From Burkholderiales bacterium (GTDB lineage: Bacteria > Pseudomonadota > Gammaproteobacteria > Burkholderiales > Casimicrobiaceae), in the NCBI GenBank assembly GCA_905339295.1, contig CAJPFI010000018.1:1-64000 (forward strand): a stretch of 64,000 bases of DNA. Reading direction: 5' to 3'. A program made the translations under genes and the position numbers. The notes below the pieces were generated by a model. The model made no database searches, was not told the origin of the DNA, and saw only the letters and a list, made by a program, of their open reading frames with translations. Numbering within the stretch: position 1 is the stretch's first letter; each line of letters begins with the position of its first letter. Below, piece by piece: positions 44,301 to 56,927 of the stretch.

Positions 44301-45624
44301 CGAAATTGACCGAACGCGACGGCGGTCGCGAGCGCGGCGCGAGGATGTCGGCGGAGCCGGCGAGACGTGTCGCCAGATCGCCCGAGAGGCCAGCGTCGCC
44401 GCGCCAGAATCGCCGCACCGTGTCGCGATAGCGGTCGTTCCATTCGCCCCATTGCGCCGGAAACGCACCGAGGCGGTGTCCGCCGGGTCCGACGTCCCAC
44501 GGCTCCGCGATCAGCTTAAGGTCGCGCAGGTCGGGATCCTGCGCAACCGCCTGCAGCAGCGGCGCCGCCGGATCGAAGCCGTCGTCGCGGCGGCCGAGCG
44601 TCGTGGCCAGGTCGAAGCGAAAGCCGTCGACGCCCGCTGCCACCGCATAGTAGCGAAGCACGTCCATCGCGAGGCGCAGCACGGGCGGCCGGTCCAGCGC
44701 GAGGGTATTGCCGCAGCCGGCGTCGTCGACGTACCGCGCACGATCGTCGGCGAATGTCCGGTAGTAGGTCGCATTGTCGAGGCCGCGCAGCGACAGCGTC
44801 GGTCCGCGCGCATCGCCTTCGCCCGTGTGGTTGAGGACGACGTCGAGGACGACTTCGATGCCGACCGCCTGCAACGCCGCCACGCACGCGCGCAGCTCGT
44901 CGATGCCGCCCGGCGCGAGCCGCGGATCGGGGACGAAAAGCGCGGCGGGGTTGTAGCCCCAGTAGTTGGTGAGGCCCAGTTCGGCGATGTGGCGTTCGTC
45001 GATGGCCGCCGCGATCGGCATCAGCTCGACGGTCGTGATGCCGAGCCGCGTCAGGTGCGCGAGCGCCGCAGGGTGGGCCAGGCCGGCGCAGGTGCCGCGC
45101 AGGGCGTCGGGGATGCCCGGATGCGCCCGGGTGAAGCCCCGGACATGCAGCTCGTAGAGGATCGTCTGCGCCCACGGCACCCGCGGACGGCGGGCCGGCG
45201 CCGGCGCGGGCCAGGGCGTCACGATTCCCTTGGGAACGAAGGGCGCGCTGTCGATGTCGCTGCGAGTCGCGTCCGCGCTCTCGCCGAGCATCGCCGGATG
45301 CAGCGCGAATGGCCGATCGACCGCCCTTGCGTAGGGGTCGACGAGGAGCTTCGCCGGATTGAAACGGTGACCGCTGCGCAGGTCGTAGGGTCCGCGTGCA
45401 CGCAGCCCGTAGCGATCGCCCGCCGCGATGCCGGCGACGAACCCGTGGATGATGTCCCCGGTGCGCCCGGGCAGCGTGATGCGTTCCTGTTCGCCCCCGT
45501 CGGCCGGATCGAAGAGGCAGAGGTCGATCGCGGTCGCGTGGGCCGAGAACACGGCGACATTCGCTCCGCCGTTCCCCAGGGTGACGCCGAGCGGTACGGG
45601 ACTGCCGGAGTCTGCGCGGCGCAT
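41386..45624 (-). CDS. Fused glycogen debranching enzyme GlgX and 4-alpha-glucanotransferase MalQ
   Basis: This is one 1412-residue frame with two complete enzymes. Residues 1 to about 687 are GlgX: an N-terminal CBM48 (LGVTLGNGGANVAVFSAHA), then a GH13 barrel with catalytic D338 (GVDGFRFDLAT), E374 (LIAEPWDVG) and D445 (AAHDGF), and a C-terminal beta domain. Residues from about 698 are MalQ (GH77): an N-terminal extra domain, YHPSDRRFLDPIYVD, and catalytic D1174 (LRIDHVMGL), E1222 (GEDLGTVP) and D1273 (STHDLPT). GlgX removes short branches left by GlgP; MalQ recycles the malto-oligosaccharides. It starts three bases after glgA and ends the operon. Confidence 0.95.
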   Translation of the reverse strand: MRRADSGSPVPLGVTLGNGGANVAVFSAHATAIDLCLFDPADGGEQERITLPGRTGDIIHGFVAGIAAGDRYGLRARGPYDLRSGHRFNPAKLLVDPYARAVDRPFALHPAMLGESADATRSDIDSAPFVPKGIVTPWPAPAPARRPRVPWAQTILYELHVRGFTRAHPGIPDALRGTCAGLAHPAALAHLTRLGITTVELMPIAAAIDERHIAELGLTNYWGYNPAALFVPDPRLAPGGIDELRACVAALQAVGIEVVLDVVLNHTGEGDARGPTLSLRGLDNATYYRTFADDRARYVDDAGCGNTLALDRPPVLRLAMDVLRYYAVAAGVDGFRFDLATTLGRRDDGFDPAAPLLQAVAQDPDLRDLKLIAEPWDVGPGGHRLGAFPAQWGEWNDRYRDTVRRFWRGDAGLSGDLATRLAGSADILAPRSRPPSRSVNFVAAHDGFALADLVAFVEKHNERNGEGNRDGSDANFSWNHGVEGPTPDAAIRAKRERDVRNLLATLLLSRGTPMLAMGDELGRTQHGNNNAYAQDNPLTWIDWERADGDLVDFVAALVDLRRRHPALRADRWLTGAPVDGSGIADVEWRHPEGRAMTGSDWANPGCRSLVAVLYAGASEAAAGDRVAVALNAGEVPVEVRWPDAREGCAWRSRIDTSLRAGRPESTPEVAGETGAVAPRSVVVLAEEAGIAPRRRHSGVEPEVLERLAAAAGIAREWWDLAGERHVVGVDTKRALLAAMGLSADTTAEARDRVVGLANARERRRLPPMIVAREGRRANVAIAVLDEPQRLQAAVRLRNEDGTEQILPFRWDDLPVNVVTAADGRQVTQRILALPSLPMGFHTLGFDGDAAVPCRIVVAPGRCFLPPEMRAGGRRFGLASHLYSLRRRGDQGIGDLTTLSLLGEATARAGGSIVAVNPLHALFPEDRERASPYHPSDRRFLDPIYVDVGQVPDLAASRDARSLLAQYGPRIADLSARAHVDYVGVWEVKRAVLDACFAQFELRSGADPLVAGFDRFVAGGGLPLRQFAIFEAIAAAHPREPWQHWPDDLRRPDAPGVADFAGRHARRVRFALYLQWLAERQLAAAAGHARASGLTSGFFRDLAIGAAPDGAEPWANPGDYARGVSIGAPPDDFSPTGQIWNLPPPNPEAMAASACARVRDVLVANMRHAGALRIDHVMGLSRLFWIPEGAAAAEGAYVGYPLDALLGVMAIESVRARCLVVGEDLGTVPEGLRERLAAADVLSSRVLWFERDGDGFADPSSYPAKAAACVSTHDLPTIAGWWTGADIDEKQALELLTAEAADAERTERLASKVALAAALDRAGVAPGTRVDVEAPHDVAITTAIHRFVGGSPSALVMVQAEDLAGETMAANLPGVDRGRPNWRRKLDVEVEALWRTEAGAQVIADFAPGRTEG

Positions 45625-45627
45625 CGG

Positions 45628-47076
45628 TCAGGCGTCGCGGTGCGCGGCCAGCTCGCGGAAGAGTGCGGCGAATTGCTTCGCGGGTCGGGTCCAGCCCACG
45701 TCGGTCGACATCGCGCGCGATTGCAGGCTGCGCCACAGCGCGACGTCGCGATGCAGGGTCACGGCGCGATCGATCGCGCGTTCGAGATTGCCGCGGGACA
45801 CCGGCGCGAACTGGATTCCCGTGGCGGAGCCGGCCGCCAGCGCCTCCTCGTCCGCGTCGATCACCGTGTCGGCAAGGCCGCCCACCCGCGCCACCACGGG
45901 AACCGCGCCGTAGCGCAGCGCGCACAGCTGGGTGAGGCCGCAGGGCTCGAAGCGCGACGGCACGAGCAGCGCGTCGACAGACCCCTGAAGCAGGTGCGCG
46001 AGGGCCTCCTCGTAGCCGATCACGGCGGCGATGCGGCCGGGATGCCGGCCTGCCGCGGCGATGCAGGCGTCTTCCAGCGACTTGTCGCCGGCGCCCAGGA
46101 TGGCGAGCTGCGCGCCGTTGCCGGTCACTGCCGGCAGCGCTTCGAGCAGGAGGTCCACGCCCTTCTGCAGCGTCAACCGGCTGACGACGCCGAAGAGGAA
46201 CGTCGACGGCTCGACATCGAGGCCCAGTCGTGCCTGCAGCGCCGCCTTGTTCCCGGCGCGTGCGTCGAGGTGCGTGACGTCGAATCGATGAACGAGATGA
46301 GCGTCGGTCCGGGGATTCCAGACCGTATCGTCGATCCCGTTCAGGATTCCCGTCAGCGCGTCCGTCCGATGGCGCAGGAGCCCGTCGAGGCCCATGCCTC
46401 CCTCGGGCGTGCGGATCTCCGCCGCATACGTCGGCGACACGGTGGTGATCCGGTCCGCGAGCGCAATCCCGGCCTTCAGGTAGCCGATCGTCCCGTGGTA
46501 CTCGACGCCGTCGATGGCATAGGCGTGCGGAGGCAAACCGATGACTGCGAGCAGCTCGCGAGGGAACTGTCCCTGGAACGAGAGGTTGTGGACGGTCATC
46601 ACGGTGCCCGGCCGCGGTCCTCCGCCGTAGTGGATCAGCGCCGGAGCCAGTCCCGCCTGCCAGTCGTGTGCATGGACGATGTCGGGCGCGAGTCCCGGAA
46701 CGACACCGCGGGCGATCGAGGCGGCGCACTCGGAAAGGGCCGCGAACCGGAATGCGTTGTCGGGCCAGGGCTCGCCGTCGGGGCCCAGATACGGATTGCC
46801 GGGCCGCGAATAGAGATGCGGCGCGTCCAGAACGAGCAGATCGAGGCCTGCCGCGTGCGCCGCGAGCAGTCGCGCCGGCCCGCCATGCAGGCGCGCGTAC
46901 ATGTGGAGGGCTTCGGCGTCGCGCAGCGCATCGATCACCGCCGGGTAGCCGGGAACCAGCGTGCGCATCGCGACGCCCTCGCGCGCCAGCGCCCGCGGCA
47001 GCGCCGCAACGACGTCCGCAAGGCCGCCGGTCTTGACGAAAGGGTAGACCTCGGACGCGACGGACAGGACGCGCAC
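45628..47076 (-). CDS. glgA: Glycogen synthase GlgA (ADP-glucose type)
   Basis: GlgA (GT5) extends alpha-1,4 chains from ADP-glucose. The 482-residue GT-B protein has the substrate loop KTGGLADV with K15, then [15 protein letters not shown] and [11 protein letters not shown]. The C-terminal Rossmann domain has [37 protein letters not shown] (the E-x7-E type catalytic region) and [13 protein letters not shown] at 47074-47076, five bases after the glgC stop, gives the family start [12 protein letters not shown]. It lies between glgC and the glgX-malQ fusion in the same operon. Confidence 0.96.
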   Translation of the reverse strand: MRVLSVASEVYPFVKTGGLADVVAALPRALAREGVAMRTLVPGYPAVIDALRDAEALHMYARLHGGPARLLAAHAAGLDLLVLDAPHLYSRPGNPYLGPDGEPWPDNAFRFAALSECAASIARGVVPGLAPDIVHAHDWQAGLAPALIHYGGGPRPGTVMTVHNLSFQGQFPRELLAVIGLPPHAYAIDGVEYHGTIGYLKAGIALADRITTVSPTYAAEIRTPEGGMGLDGLLRHRTDALTGILNGIDDTVWNPRTDAHLVHRFDVTHLDARAGNKAALQARLGLDVEPSTFLFGVVSRLTLQKGVDLLLEALPAVTGNGAQLAILGAGDKSLEDACIAAAGRHPGRIAAVIGYEEALAHLLQGSVDALLVPSRFEPCGLTQLCALRYGAVPVVARVGGLADTVIDADEEALAAGSATGIQFAPVSRGNLERAIDRAVTLHRDVALWRSLQSRAMSTDVGWTRPAKQFAALFRELAAHRDA

Positions 47077-47081
47077 GGGCT

Positions 47082-48347
47082 TCAAGGATCCAGCCGGTCG
47101 ATCATCGGCTGCGTGACGAGGCAGATGCCGAGCGGGGTTCGGCGGAAGCGCGCCGCGTCGGCCACCGGATCCTCGCCGACGACCAATCCGGCGGGAATCC
47201 TGACGCCGGCATCGACGATCACGTTGGTGAGTCGAGCGCCCCGCCCGATGTCCACGTTCGGGAGGATGACCGCGTTTTCGACCTGCCCGTAGGAATGCAG
47301 GTGGACGCCGGTGAACAGCAGCGCGTGGCGCAGCGTGGACCCGGAAATGATGCAGCCGCCCGACACCAGCGACGAAACGCCGCTGCCGCGCCGGCCGTCG
47401 ACGTCGTGCACGAACTTCGCCGGCGGCGTGATTTCCGCATAGCTCCAGATCGGCCAGTCGCGGTCGTAGAGGTCGAGTGCCGGAACGACGTCGGTCAGGT
47501 CGATATTGGCCTCCCAGTAGGCATCGAGCGTCCCGACATCGCGCCAGTAGGCCTCGGCTTCCTCGCGCGACCGGATGCACGAGACCGCGAAGCGATGGGC
47601 GACGGCCCTGGCGTTGCCGACCAGGAACGGAATGATGTCGCGGCCGAAATCCCGGCTCGAGTGCGGATCGGCGGCGTCGCGTCTCAGCTGTTCGTTCAGG
47701 AACTCACGCCGGAAGACGTAGATGCCCATGCTCGCCATCGCCCAGCCGGGCCGGTCCTTCATTTCCGGCGGGTGCTCGGGCTTTTCGACGAAGGACACGA
47801 TGCGGTTCGTCTCGTCGACGTCGATGATGCCGAATCCCTTCGCTTCGGCGACGGGCACCTCGACGCAGGCGACGGTGACGTCCGCACCGTCGTTGACGTG
47901 CTGGACGAGCATGCGCTCGTAGTCCATCTTGTAGATGTGGTCGCCGGCGAGGATGACGAGATACTCGGGCCCGTAGCCGTCGACGATGTCGATGTTCTGG
48001 AACACGGCGTCGGCCGTGCCCGCATACCACTTGTCCTCCCCCACGCGCTGGCTCGCCGGCAGGATGTCGAAGCTCTCGTTGCGTACCGGTTGCAGGAAGT
48101 TCCAGCCGCGCTGCAGGTGCCGGATCAGGCTGTGGGCCTTGTACTGGGTCGCGACGGCGATGCGCCGGATGCCCGAATTGAGGGCGTTGGACAACGCGAA
48201 GTCGACGATGCGCGACTTGCCGCCGAAGTAGACGGCCGGCTTCGCGCGCCTCTCGGTGAGCTCCATCAGCCGGCTGCCTCGCCCTCCCGCGAGGACATAG
48301 GCCATCGCCGAACGCGCCAGCGGGGTCGAATAGGTCACCTGGTCCAT
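47082..48347 (-). CDS. glgC: Glucose-1-phosphate adenylyltransferase GlgC (intact)
   Basis: GlgC makes ADP-glucose from glucose-1-phosphate and ATP, the regulated step of bacterial glycogen synthesis. The 421-residue protein has [19 protein letters not shown] (pyrophosphorylase loop, about 16-34), [39 protein letters not shown], the metal site [12 protein letters not shown], the sugar site [19 protein letters not shown] and the C-terminal beta-helix. GGGAGG lies five bases before the ATG. A second, truncated glgC lies at 40870-41310. It starts 46 bp after glgB. Confidence 0.96.
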   Translation of the reverse strand: MDQVTYSTPLARSAMAYVLAGGRGSRLMELTERRAKPAVYFGGKSRIVDFALSNALNSGIRRIAVATQYKAHSLIRHLQRGWNFLQPVRNESFDILPASQRVGEDKWYAGTADAVFQNIDIVDGYGPEYLVILAGDHIYKMDYERMLVQHVNDGADVTVACVEVPVAEAKGFGIIDVDETNRIVSFVEKPEHPPEMKDRPGWAMASMGIYVFRREFLNEQLRRDAADPHSSRDFGRDIIPFLVGNARAVAHRFAVSCIRSREEAEAYWRDVGTLDAYWEANIDLTDVVPALDLYDRDWPIWSYAEITPPAKFVHDVDGRRGSGVSSLVSGGCIISGSTLRHALLFTGVHLHSYGQVENAVILPNVDIGRGARLTNVIVDAGVRIPAGLVVGEDPVADAARFRRTPLGICLVTQPMIDRLDP

Positions 48348-48393
48348 GGCTTCCCTCCCGGACGGCTCGCCCGACGACGATAGGCGCGCGGCA

Positions 48394-50580
<2,187 letters not shown>

Positions 50581-50701
50581 CGGGGCTCAGCTCCCGCCCG
50601 GTTGCCCGGACGACGCCGAGGCCCTGCAGGCTGCGGCGCCGCGGGACGCGACCCCCGCTCGGGCAGGGCGGCGAACGCGGGGAGCCTGCCGGTCGCTCAT
50701 G

Positions 50702-53193
<2,492 letters not shown>

Positions 53194-53197
<4 letters not shown>

Positions 53198-53493
53198 CTG
53201 GCCTCTTGATCAGCGAGAAGTCCCGGCAGTCCGAAGCATGCGTTCGGACCCCGGCGGGGCTCCCACGGGAGCGGGCGAGGCAGCAGAGTGTTCATGGTGA
53301 AGCGTCGATCGAAGCGGGCCTGGAACTCGGCGCGATTGCGGTGGGCGTGCCTGGCGACGGCGAAGGCGCGGTCGCTGCCGCTGACGGCGGTCGTCAGGTT
53401 GCCCGGGGGCGTGTCGACCGCGCGGCGATCCTCGCGCAGACGCGTCGCCTCCACGATCTCGTGCTCGAGCAGCAGGGTGGCACGGGAGCTCAT
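53194..53493 (-). CDS. Small unrecognised protein, translationally coupled to glgP
   Basis: I do not recognise this 99-residue protein. It starts at ATG 53491-53493 (an in-frame ATG at 53508 is an alternative), and its TGA overlaps the glgP ATG as ATGA, as seen between other genes here. Codons up to about residue 70 end almost always in G or C, as in real genes of this window; the last 30 codons are less biased. The middle is charged and helical (LLEHEIVEATRLREDRRAV, about 7-25; AFAVARHAHRNRAEFQARFDRRF, about 43-65). There are no signal, membrane or known catalytic motifs. It could be a glycogen-associated accessory protein or a decayed gene. Confidence 0.55.
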
Positions 53494-54007
53494 TCCGGGC
53501 TGGCGCATGAGCTGGAGGGCCGGGATGTTGTTCCTGGATCGCGCATCAGGAGGGATCTTACGTCGGGCGGCCACTTTCGTACGAATCCGCCGGACGCCTG
53601 CCTGCGGATGTTGCCCGAATCCCGAGAGGCCCGGCGGTGACCCGCGCCGACCCGCACCACTGTCCGGCCATGGCGGATCCGCCGCGGCGGCAGAAACGCT
53701 GCTCCTGCGGCGGCCCGCAACGTCGCTCGGTCGCGGAGCGGGTTCACGCGCCGGACCGGGACGCATCGCGCCATGGGATCTCGTGCGACGGCCGTGTGAA
53801 TCCGGCGGCGAGTGCGCGCCGCGCTCACGACGGGGCACAGACAGCCAGGCCAGGTTCTGCTGTGCGAAGGTGCGGAATCGCCCGATGGCGCTGCACCGAT
53901 GCGTGCGGATCCGGCGTCGATCGGAAGGGTGGGATGGCCGCGAGGGCGTCGGGCCGGAGCCTGACCCAGGAGGCCCCCGTCGCGGCCCACTCCGCGTGGG
54001 CCCGGCC
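53494..54007. other. Noncoding stretch upstream of the glycogen operon
   Basis: 514 bp between the small gene before glgP and the end of the amine oxidase gene, both on the minus strand. I see no recognisable gene. At its edge (53996-54017) is one copy of the motif GTGGGCCCGGCCTCAACCGG, which overlaps the stop codon of the amine oxidase gene and resembles the arms at 24815 and 24866. The glycogen operon promoter should lie in this stretch, but I cannot place it. Confidence 0.55.
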
Positions 54008-55903
54008 TCAACCGGACGACTTGCCCGCCTTCTTCGGCTTTCCGGCGAGCTCCCCGACCGCGCGATGCGCCTCGTCGATCGCGGCGTGCGCGTACGGATC
54101 CCAGGCGGCATCCGCGTTCGCGAACGCGATCCGTCCGACGCGCCTGCGCGCCGTCGCCGGGATCCGTTCGTCGTCGCCTTCCTTGTCGTCGAGCGAGGAC
54201 CCGGAGTACGAGTAGCAGTGGCCCCAGCGGTTCACGGTGATCGCGGCGATGTCGCGATCGGCGTCGAAGCCGCCTGGCCCAAGCATGCGCGCCAGCTCGT
54301 CGCGCGCGTGCTGCTCGAACGCCTCGAACGGCACCGCGTAGAGCGTCGCGCGCGCCGCGCGCAGGCGCGTGCGCAGGTCGATCCCCTCCGCCTTCACCGT
54401 CGGCACGTGCACGAGGTGCAGCACCATCGGCTCGTCGGGCGAGCGCGGGAACCGGTAGTCGCCCAGGCTCACCGGGTAGTCGAGCTTGAGCCGCGAGTAG
54501 AAGCCCGCCGGGTTCGCGATCTCGTGCACGCCGCGCGCGACCCACGGCCGCCAGTTGCGCACCGCGACCTTCACGTAGACGAGCGGCGCCTTGACGTTGA
54601 GCGCGAGCGCCTCGCGCTGCGGCTTCGAGAGCTCCCGCATCAGGTACGGGATCATCATGTGGTAGCACGCGAGCACGCACTGCCCTGCGCGCACGCGGCG
54701 CATCCGGCCGTCGCGCACGTATCCCACGTCGACGCCGCCGTCGCGGTTGCGGACCGCGACGACCGTGCTGTCGAGGCGCAGGCGCGTCGGAGCGCCGGCG
54801 CGGTCGAGCGCGCCATAGTCGAAGCGCGCCGTCACGATGTCCTCCATCGTCGATCCGGGTGCGGCGCCCGGCACGAGGCTGCGGACGAGCAGCCGGGCGA
54901 GCGACGCGTTGCCGTCGGGAAAATGGTGGATGTAGGGCTCCTCCATCTCCTTCAGCGCGTCCGCGTCGCGCGCCACGCCGATGCCGCCGAAGCCCGGGTA
55001 GCCGGTGTCGTAGGCGTCTCGCGCCGAGACGGCGTCGGTGCCGACCGCGAAGAAGTCGAGCGTGCGGCCATAGAACACGTCGGCGGTCCGCTCGTCGAGC
55101 TGCCAGTGTTTCGTCAGCCAGTCGCGGTAGCTCGTGCGTCCGAGGATCGCCTCCTTCTCCTCGAGACTGCGGCCCGCGAGCGGGTCGCGCGTCGACGTGT
55201 AGAGCTCGACCAGCCGAGCCTTCGACTCCGCGGGGAGCGGGAAATCGGCGACGAACGCCTCGATCGGACGCGCGTTCATCCGGTCGGGCGGGATGTCGTC
55301 GGCGACCAGGCGCATCGGGTCGCCGGTCACGAGCCGGTCGACGCCGAACGCCTCGCGCGCGAAGAACACGCCGCGCGAGAGGCCGAGCGACGGGTAGAGC
55401 GTGCGGTCGAACGCCGTGTCGAAGCGCGCGAGATCGACGCCGAGCGCGGCGATCAGCTCCTTCGCGACGTCGCTCCACAGCGTCGACGGCGACTGGAACG
55501 ACTCGCTGCCGCCGTAGCCGAGCAGGAAGCGGCCGTCGACGCGGAACTCGTTGCGCATCGCGTGGCCGCCGAAGTCGGCGTGGTTGTCGAGGATCAGGAT
55601 GCGCGAGCGCGGCCTGCGCCGGCGCCAGAACCAGGCCGCCGCGAGCCCCGAGATGCCGGCACCGACGACGACGAGGTCGGCGCTCTCCTGCGCGGCGACG
55701 AGGTCGAGGTTGTAGCGGCGCCCGTCGCGGATCGCGTGCGCGACGTCGAACGCGCCGGGCGTGCCGCCGTGGAGCCCGCCTTGCGCGGGCGGGTACGGCG
55801 CCTGCGGCGGTCGCGCGGCGAGCAGTCGCGACGGCGCGAGGCCCGCGGCGATGGCGATGGCCATACCGTTCAGGAAGTCGCGGCGGGTGACGCGGTCGGC
55901 CAT
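54008..55903 (-). CDS. Tat-exported FAD-dependent amine oxidase-like protein (spermidine dehydrogenase-like)
   Basis: The 631-residue protein has a twin-arginine signal (TRRDFLNGMAIAIAAGLAP, about 6-24), then an FAD Rossmann motif VVVGAGISGLAAAWFW (79-94) followed by the acidic LILDNHADFGGHAMRNEF. The overall pattern (GYGGSESFQSP; HHFPDGNASLARLLVRSLVPG; CVLACYHMMIPYLM; NRWGHCYSYSGSS) is that of the spermidine dehydrogenase-like NAD(P)-binding oxidoreductases. It would act in the periplasm after folding with FAD, probably on an amine. ATG 55903 places the RR motif close to the N-terminus; ATG 55912 is also possible. It is divergent from the SDR gene. Substrate not determined. Confidence 0.8.
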   Translation of the reverse strand: MADRVTRRDFLNGMAIAIAAGLAPSRLLAARPPQAPYPPAQGGLHGGTPGAFDVAHAIRDGRRYNLDLVAAQESADLVVVGAGISGLAAAWFWRRRRPRSRILILDNHADFGGHAMRNEFRVDGRFLLGYGGSESFQSPSTLWSDVAKELIAALGVDLARFDTAFDRTLYPSLGLSRGVFFAREAFGVDRLVTGDPMRLVADDIPPDRMNARPIEAFVADFPLPAESKARLVELYTSTRDPLAGRSLEEKEAILGRTSYRDWLTKHWQLDERTADVFYGRTLDFFAVGTDAVSARDAYDTGYPGFGGIGVARDADALKEMEEPYIHHFPDGNASLARLLVRSLVPGAAPGSTMEDIVTARFDYGALDRAGAPTRLRLDSTVVAVRNRDGGVDVGYVRDGRMRRVRAGQCVLACYHMMIPYLMRELSKPQREALALNVKAPLVYVKVAVRNWRPWVARGVHEIANPAGFYSRLKLDYPVSLGDYRFPRSPDEPMVLHLVHVPTVKAEGIDLRTRLRAARATLYAVPFEAFEQHARDELARMLGPGGFDADRDIAAITVNRWGHCYSYSGSSLDDKEGDDERIPATARRRVGRIAFANADAAWDPYAHAAIDEAHRAVGELAGKPKKAGKSSG

Positions 55904-56075
55904 CGCGCGCATGGTACTGCGAGTGGCGGTCGGCCGGAACCTGGCAGGGCGACGGGTGCCGCCACCGTCGACGCCGTGGGCCGGAGGCCCCGGGGCGGGT
56001 TCGGCGCGATCCCGTCCCGCGATCCGGACGCCGCCTCCCGGCGCTTGGTAACATCGCGGCCTCGGGGAGGCAACG

Positions 56076-56822
56076 ATGAATCGACTCGATTTCGAAGGCC
56101 GCACGGCGGTCGTCACGGGGGGCGCGGCGGGGATCGGCCTCGCGGTCGCCAGGCGGATGGCGCTGTCCGGCGCCCGCGTCGCGCTGTGGGACCTCGATGC
56201 GCGGGCGCTCGCGGCGGCGGCCGTCGGCCTCGGCCACGGCGCGCTGACGCACACGCTCGACGTGACCGATCCGCACGCGGTCGAGCGCGCGACGGCGGCC
56301 ACGGCGAAGGAATTCGGGCGCATCGACGCGCTCGTCTGCTCGGCCGGGATCGCGGGACCGAACCACCCGACGTGGGAGTACCCGGTCGACGACTGGAAGC
56401 GCGTGTTCGACATCAACGTGAACGGCGTCTTCCTCTGCAACCGCTTCGTCGTGCCGGTGATGATGAAGCGCGACTACGGGCGCATCGTGAACATCGCGTC
56501 GATCGCCGGCAAGGAGGGCAACCCTAACGCGTCGGCGTACAGCGCGTCGAAGGCGGGGGTCATAGGACTCACCAAGTCGATCGGGAAGGAGCTCGCGAAG
56601 ACCGGCATTCGCGTCAACTGCGTGACGCCCGCCGCCGTGCGCACCGCGATATTCGACCAGATCACGCCGCAGTTCATCGAGTACATGCTCGCGAAGATCC
56701 CGATGGGGCGCTTCGGCACGGTGGACGAGATCGCCGCGATGGTGGCCTGGCTCGCGAGCGAGGACTGCTCGTTCTCGACCGGAGCGGTGTTCGACCTGTC
56801 GGGCGGCCGCGCCACCTACTAG
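56076..56822 (+). CDS. Short-chain dehydrogenase/reductase (FabG-like)
   Basis: A 248-residue classical SDR. It has the cofactor motif TGGAAGIG (14-21), an acidic pair after the second strand (LWDLD, Asp 39) that favours NAD(H), CSAGIAG in place of NNAG, and the catalytic S142, Y155 and K159 (YSASK). A PAAVRTAIF segment follows the active site and the end reads FDLSGGRATY. GGGGAGG lies seven bases before the ATG. It precedes the AMP-dependent ligase on the same strand, so the two may act on related carbonyl/acyl compounds. It could be annotated as a 3-oxoacyl-ACP reductase, but the substrate is unknown. Confidence 0.87.
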   Translation: MNRLDFEGRTAVVTGGAAGIGLAVARRMALSGARVALWDLDARALAAAAVGLGHGALTHTLDVTDPHAVERATAATAKEFGRIDALVCSAGIAGPNHPTWEYPVDDWKRVFDINVNGVFLCNRFVVPVMMKRDYGRIVNIASIAGKEGNPNASAYSASKAGVIGLTKSIGKELAKTGIRVNCVTPAAVRTAIFDQITPQFIEYMLAKIPMGRFGTVDEIAAMVAWLASEDCSFSTGAVFDLSGGRATY

Positions 56823-56927
56823 CGTCTCGCATGGCAAGCGGAGCGTTGCGTCCCGTTCGACCGGACACGTGCGGTGACGCCGCATGCGCCGGTCAACCGG
56901 CCGACATCGCAAGGTGAGCCGCCTCGC

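Noticed and set aside
53206-53640. Plus-strand open frame of 144 codons upstream of glgP
   Set aside because: Its codon composition is poor, and it is the shadow of the minus-strand small gene, which has proper third-position bias and an ATGA overlap with glgP.
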